Part shown: positions 60,570 through 64,000 of the stretch, piece by piece | How positions within the stretch are numbered: the stretch's first letter is position 1 | How the letters are laid out: every line of letters begins with the position of its first letter | DNA from: Calditrichia bacterium | GTDB taxonomy: Bacteria; Calditrichota; Calditrichia; RBG-13-44-9; J075 | Direction of reading: 5' to 3' | NCBI GenBank assembly: GCA_028284905.1 | Contig: JANQQU010000073.1 | Location: 1 to 64,000, forward strand | DNA length: 64,000 bases | The notes under the pieces: model-generated | The model's database searches: none | What the model was told of the DNA's origin: nothing | The model's input: the letters and a program-made list of their open reading frames with translations, nothing else | Made by a program: the position numbers and the translations under genes

Positions 60570-60661
60570 TGTCATCGCGATCCCGGTTTGCCGGGAGAAG
60601 CGATCTAGGCGCTGCATGCAATCCAGGAGATTGCTTCGGCAGAAAGCGCCTCGCAATGACA
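60570..60661. repeat. Dispersed palindromic repeat, copy 5
   Basis: A 92-bp copy with ends TGTCATCGCGAT and inverse CTCGCAATGACA, including the inner CCCGG..CCGGG hairpin shared with copy 3. The rest of 60486-60782 holds no gene. Confidence 0.8.
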
Positions 60662-60782
60662 GATCTAATGATATTACCTTTTTTTAGTACTACCTCTGTG
60701 TGATTTCAATAGATAGAAGGATCGTTATTAAATGCCAGCAATGTGCGGTTTTCATCAGCGCCCTACTGTATAAACGATACTT

Positions 60783-61253
60783 TCAGCTATCCCGTTTACA
60801 GAAAAATTGCCAATTATCAACAGCCTGGTTTAGCATTTTTAAAAACTGGATGAGCATCTCCCGATGTTCCGGCGGAAAATTTTCCAGGATTATTTTTTCC
60901 GATTGAAATACATTTTTCCAGGATGCCTGAAAAGCAGCTTCGCCTTCCCCGGTCAATTTCAAGACCCGAACCCGGCGGTCCTTGGCACTTTCCTCCCGGA
61001 TGACATAATCTTTTTTTACCAATTGATCAACAATCCGGGTAATAGTGCTGATGGAAAGATACATCTTTTGCGCAACCTCATTTACGGTTAACGGGCCATG
61101 GGTATGCAGCGCTTCCAGCAGGTAACATTGGCTGACGGATATACCACAGCACAAAATTTGATTGCGATCGCGGAATTGATATTTCTTAACCAATTCCACC
61201 ATTTGTTGATGAAAAGTTTCTACTTGTGTGGAAGCTATTTTCTCATTGCCCAT
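60783..61253 (-). CDS. MarR-family transcriptional regulator
   Basis: A 156-residue winged-helix regulator: GPLTVNEVAQKMYLSISTI as the recognition part, VDQLVKKDYVIREESAKDRRV as the wing. It is divergent from the membrane-anchored VOC gene, with 222 nt between, where an inverted repeat overlaps a promoter-like sequence. It probably represses one or both genes; the ligand is unknown. Distinct from the MarR protein at 56321. Confidence 0.88.
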   Translation of the reverse strand: MGNEKIASTQVETFHQQMVELVKKYQFRDRNQILCCGISVSQCYLLEALHTHGPLTVNEVAQKMYLSISTITRIVDQLVKKDYVIREESAKDRRVRVLKLTGEGEAAFQASWKNVFQSEKIILENFPPEHREMLIQFLKMLNQAVDNWQFFCKRDS

Positions 61254-61298
61254 TTTATCCGCCGATTGTTAATAGTTGCACCTTGCAAGCAATTTATA

Positions 61299-61353
61299 TT
61301 GACAAAAATGTAAATCAAGAGAAAATACTACAAACGATAGTATTCGTTATAAT
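61299..61353 (+). promoter_or_regulatory. Promoter-like elements overlapped by an inverted repeat
   Basis: TTGACA at 61299-61304 and an inverted repeat AATACTA-7-TAGTATT (61324-61344) followed by TATAAT (61348-61353). The repeat sits where a MarR repressor of the divergent regulator/VOC pair would bind. Exact -35/-10 pairing is uncertain. Confidence 0.4.
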
Positions 61354-61475
61354 AAGTCAGTGAAAATTCAGCATGCAAAAATTACTTGCTAGATACAACT
61401 ATTTTTTGTATGCTTTCTTAAATACTTGGGGGACCCTCAAAACAAAACGCATTTATTCATATTAAAGGAACTGCT

Positions 61476-62045
61476 ATGAAACGTCATCATGGGAATACAC
61501 TTATGAATAGTATTTTAAAACTACGAATGTATCAAATGATTGCGATTATCAGTTTATCAATTGTTATATCATTCGGTTTTGGCTTCACCTTTAAGTCCAT
61601 TGTTTCTAATCAAACTGAGGAAAAAACGACGATGAAAAAGGTTACCGGCATCGGGGGGATTTTTTTTAAATGTGAGGATCCGGGTAAAATGAGAGAGTGG
61701 TATAAAACTCATTTAGGGCTCGATACAGATCAATACGGCACCAACTTTCAGTGGTATCAGGGTAGTGATTCTACCCAAATGGGATTTACTCAATGGAGTC
61801 CCTTTAGCAGTAAAACAAAGTATTTTGAACCTTCCCAAAAAGATTTCATGATTAATTACAGAGTTGAAAACCTCGAAGCGCTCCTTGAAGAACTAAAGAA
61901 GCAAGGCGTGACAATTCTCGATGAAGTCCAGGCTGTTGAATATGGAAAGTTTGTCCACATCATGGATATCGAAGGTAACAAGATTGAATTATGGGAGCCG
62001 GTTGATGAAGAGTATGACAAAATTGTCGGGGGCCGGACAAAATAA
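61476..62045 (+). CDS. Membrane-anchored VOC family protein
   Basis: A 189-residue protein: N-terminal helix (YQMIAIISLSIVISFGFGFTF) and then a VOC domain (KKVTGIGGIFFKCEDPGK, FMINYRVENLEALL, VHIMDIEGNKIELWEP). It is a paralogue of the cytoplasmic protein at 48265, so the anchor was added or lost in one copy. An internal Met at 61632 (MKKVTGIGG) would give the domain alone, but AAAGGA precedes the long start. It is ended by the terminator at 62044 and probably controlled by the divergent MarR. Confidence 0.82.
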   Translation: MKRHHGNTLMNSILKLRMYQMIAIISLSIVISFGFGFTFKSIVSNQTEEKTTMKKVTGIGGIFFKCEDPGKMREWYKTHLGLDTDQYGTNFQWYQGSDSTQMGFTQWSPFSSKTKYFEPSQKDFMINYRVENLEALLEELKKQGVTILDEVQAVEYGKFVHIMDIEGNKIELWEPVDEEYDKIVGGRTK

Positions 62046-62074
62046 GGGAGGCAAGTTGCTCTACCTCCCTTTTT
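62044..62074 (+). terminator. Rho-independent terminator of the VOC gene
   Basis: AAGGGAGG/CCTCCCTT (62044-62051 with 62064-62071) and T residues to 62074, overlapping the VOC stop codon. Confidence 0.75.
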
Positions 62075-62127
62075 AGAATTCATATAGTCGCTTGATCCAA
62101 CGAGTGTTGTTTCGAATCAGAATACCT

Positions 62128-62886
62128 TTATTTTCGGGCAGTTATGACCGGCTGGTAAAAGACGTCATCGTTGCGTTGGACGTCCCGGAAGCCAACCGAT
62201 TCCATCAGGGAAACAACCCGATCGACACTAACCGAATAATATTGCGTGCGGAAAATGCGGGTTTCGCCTCGGGTGCTACCATCATCGCTGATGAAATACA
62301 TGGCCAGATCGTAAACCATCCCTTTGAACTCCCACACCTGAAAAATGATGTGCTTGACGCCATCGATAATCTTCATGCCATAGGGTTCTACCCGGGTGCC
62401 GCTGCGCTCGAAGCGATCATAGTCGCGCAGGGTGATAATGCAACCGCCGTCCGGTCGCAGGCATTGATAGAATTGTTCGCAGGCTCTTAAAATTTCCGCA
62501 TCACTCAGCAGATGCGGAATAGCATTGTCGCAAGCCAGGAGAATGTCGAAGGTTGAGCGATGGTGACTGAATGCTTCCCGCATATCGGCCACGGAAAAAT
62601 CAATAGATAACTTTCTTTCGCGGGCTTCTCTTTTCGCCCGATGAATGGCAGATGCGGAAAGGTCTGATCCAGTAACGCGATATCCTTTACCTGCCAGGCC
62701 TAATGATTGCGTGCCAATCCCACAGGCGACATCCAGAATTGTAGTGACATCTCCCCATTCGTTGCGAATTAGTTCGTCAAACACTTTGCCCTGCCACTCG
62801 ATACTTTCTTCCCAATCCTGAAAAATCAGATGATAAAAAGGTGAAAGCCTGTCATAAAAATCTGTTACCAATTTGCGTCCTTTCAA
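62128..62886 (-). CDS. Class I SAM-dependent methyltransferase
   Basis: A 252-residue methyltransferase: LDVACGIGTQSLGLAGKGY as SAM motif I, GSDLSASAIHRAKREA as motif II, and DILLACDNAIPHLL. The DRLSPFYHLIFQDWE start is typical of small-molecule methyltransferases. The start codon appears to be TTG at 62886 with no clear ribosome-binding site, so the exact N-terminus is unsure. The substrate is unknown. Confidence 0.83.
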   Translation of the reverse strand: MKGRKLVTDFYDRLSPFYHLIFQDWEESIEWQGKVFDELIRNEWGDVTTILDVACGIGTQSLGLAGKGYRVTGSDLSASAIHRAKREARERKLSIDFSVADMREAFSHHRSTFDILLACDNAIPHLLSDAEILRACEQFYQCLRPDGGCIITLRDYDRFERSGTRVEPYGMKIIDGVKHIIFQVWEFKGMVYDLAMYFISDDGSTRGETRIFRTQYYSVSVDRVVSLMESVGFRDVQRNDDVFYQPVITARK

Positions 62887-63046
62887 GACTGATAAACTTT
62901 AAGATAAGCGGCTTTCGCAGGCGGCGCAATAATATTTCTTTGGTTGCGCTCCTGGCGTCGCTGATGGTTCCACTCCCTTCGGTCATTGATGGTTCCGTTC
63001 CCTGCCTTATTAAGCTGAAGCAATGGAATTGCCGCGGATGTAAGGG

Positions 63047-63236
63047 AAAATGCGGAACGGTACAAATGCGGAATTTGGAATGGCGAATGTGGAATGACTA
63101 AAATGTGGAATTGGGAATGGCGAATGTGGAGTGACTAAAATTTCGAATAGCGAATGTGGAATAAATTATTTAGACTCCGCATTCCGCATTCCGCATTCCG
63201 CATTCTGCATTCCGCATTTGTACCGTTCCGCATTTT
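63047..63236. mobile_element. 190-bp element with perfect 28-bp terminal inverted repeats and GGAATGC tandem arms
   Basis: Positions 63047-63074 and 63209-63236 are exact inverse copies over 28 bases. Inside, the left arm has degenerate GGAATGGCGAATGTGGAAT units (two ~50-bp near-copies from 63075) and the right arm about five ATTCCGC units. No coding sequence. The flanks (62887-63046 and 63237-63311) show nothing else. The unit is that of the element at 48166. Confidence 0.7.
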
Positions 63237-63311
63237 AAAAACCCTTGAGGATCACTTGAAGTGTAGATTATGTTGCTGTTAAACTACCATGTCCCGGAAA
63301 CTGGAGGCCTT

Positions 63312-63857
63312 ATGGGGAAGCAGCCGGCATCAATTTCATTCGAACAGAACATTACGGCCATCAGCTTTATAATGGGGATGATTGTTTTCAACTACTGGAT
63401 GATGGGCATTGCTATTACGATTCTCAATCTTGGTTTAATTGCATCTTATCTAATTTGGAAGAAGCACTCCTGGCATCTGCGGACGGAGAAGATACTTCCT
63501 CTTTACCTTGCTGGTATTGCTTTGCAGATGCTTCATTTGGGAGAAGAATATTTAACTGGTTTTCAAACGGCATTACCAGCCTTGGTCGGGGAAGAATGGA
63601 GTGACAGTCAATTTCTCATCTTCAATTTCATCTGGTTATTCATTTTCACTTCTGCAGCGATTGGCGTCTTTCAAAAGTTTACGACAGCTTACCTGATTGT
63701 CTTCTTTTATGCAATAATGGGTGGTATTGTGAATGGTATTGCCCATCCGCTGTTGAGTATCTTTCAGGGCAATTACTTTCCCGGTACTTTTACCGCTTTG
63801 CCAGCGTTGGTAGTCGGTTACCTGTTGCTCAGGTTGTTGCTCAAGGAAAGGCTTTAA
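63312..63857 (+). CDS. HXXEE domain membrane protein
   Basis: A 181-residue protein with about five to six membrane helices. The HXXEE signature is HLGEE (within LQMLHLGEEYLTGF), and the second conserved part reads NGIAHPLLSIFQGNYFPGTF. The His and Glu residues suggest a membrane metal site; function unknown. The start at 63312 follows GGAGGCCTT; a longer frame from 63270 lacks a site. It is the last gene in the window. Confidence 0.8.
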   Translation: MGKQPASISFEQNITAISFIMGMIVFNYWMMGIAITILNLGLIASYLIWKKHSWHLRTEKILPLYLAGIALQMLHLGEEYLTGFQTALPALVGEEWSDSQFLIFNFIWLFIFTSAAIGVFQKFTTAYLIVFFYAIMGGIVNGIAHPLLSIFQGNYFPGTFTALPALVVGYLLLRLLLKERL

Positions 63858-64000
63858 CAATTTTCATCTAAATTTAGATGCCTCATCTGCCGTTCAGCTC
63901 TTTTACTGAAAGGGAAGACGCTTTATTAACAAACACCCCCAACTCCCCTAGAGGCGCAGCTACCGTCAGCCATTTCCCCTCTTCCCCAACCTGCCAGCTT
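63858..64000. other. Right edge, no gene recognised
   Basis: About 140 bases with C-rich sequence (CACCCCCAACTCCCCTAGAG). No open frame with similarity and no hairpin seen; it may be the start of another repeat. Confidence 0.4.

Overview
The window looks like a chromosomal segment of an aquatic, probably marine, bacterium from the FCB superphylum, most like Calditrichota/KSB1-type lineages. Three large secreted proteins end in a Por/T9SS-type C-terminal sorting domain; two carry the QNYPNPFNPSTTIEF-type signature, and the third (42007-44169) has a variant. There is also a hybrid two-component system of the Bacteroidetes type, a DAHP synthase-chorismate mutase fusion of the kind found in Bacteroidetes, and a PL6 alginate lyase. 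Unlike typical Bacteroidetes, many genes have strong GGAGG Shine-Dalgarno sites. The lineage assignment is an inference from these features, not from a marker gene. No rRNA or tRNA gene, CRISPR array or prophage was recognised.

Layout. 0-5.1 kb: FAD-linked oxidase, amino-acid permease, aldo/keto reductase-RidA fusion. 5.4-11.0 kb (minus): a probable operon of cyclase-family hydrolase, class III CoA-transferase, amidase, TPR protein and DUF2877 protein. 11.1-18.5 kb (plus): a complete-looking aromatic amino acid operon (pheA, aminotransferase, DAHP synthase-chorismate mutase, aroA, aroC, tyrA). It is preceded by an aromatic-rich leader peptide with mutually exclusive hairpins, which is a textbook ribosome-mediated attenuator. 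The operon is interrupted by a four-helix-bundle-protein element and by a dispersed palindromic repeat. 18.7-21.5 kb: two-subunit molybdenum hydroxylase. 21.6-25 kb (minus): MATE/ANKH-like transporter, choline-transporter-like symporter, dodecin. 25.3-37.7 kb (minus): secreted FG-GAP and GH43-like proteins, a 1,383-residue hybrid two-component regulator, a PQQ-propeller/pseudo-esterase fusion and a TolB-like propeller. 38-48 kb: lipoprotein, DUF4097, purM, DUF4416, VIT-domain protein, PL6 alginate lyase, GNAT, MarC. 48-64 kb: VOC proteins, ABC permease, GH13 lipoprotein, LRR protein, YceI/MarR/DoxX, Gfo/Idh oxidoreductase, membrane protein, P1-family peptidase, MarR, methyltransferase and HXXEE protein.

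Two themes stand out. First, the aromatic operon combines translation-coupled attenuation on Phe/Tyr/Trp codons with an aroC that carries a shortened chorismate-mutase-like tail. Second, intergenic space is rich in small self-complementary elements. There are five copies of a ~90-bp dispersed palindrome, and a second class built from short tandem units repeated in inverse orientation. Members of the second class often sit directly at stop codons; one has an 11-bp flanking direct repeat and one carries a four-helix-bundle gene. Near 57.5-60.5 kb, three consecutive genes appear to start with TTG, CTG and ATT.
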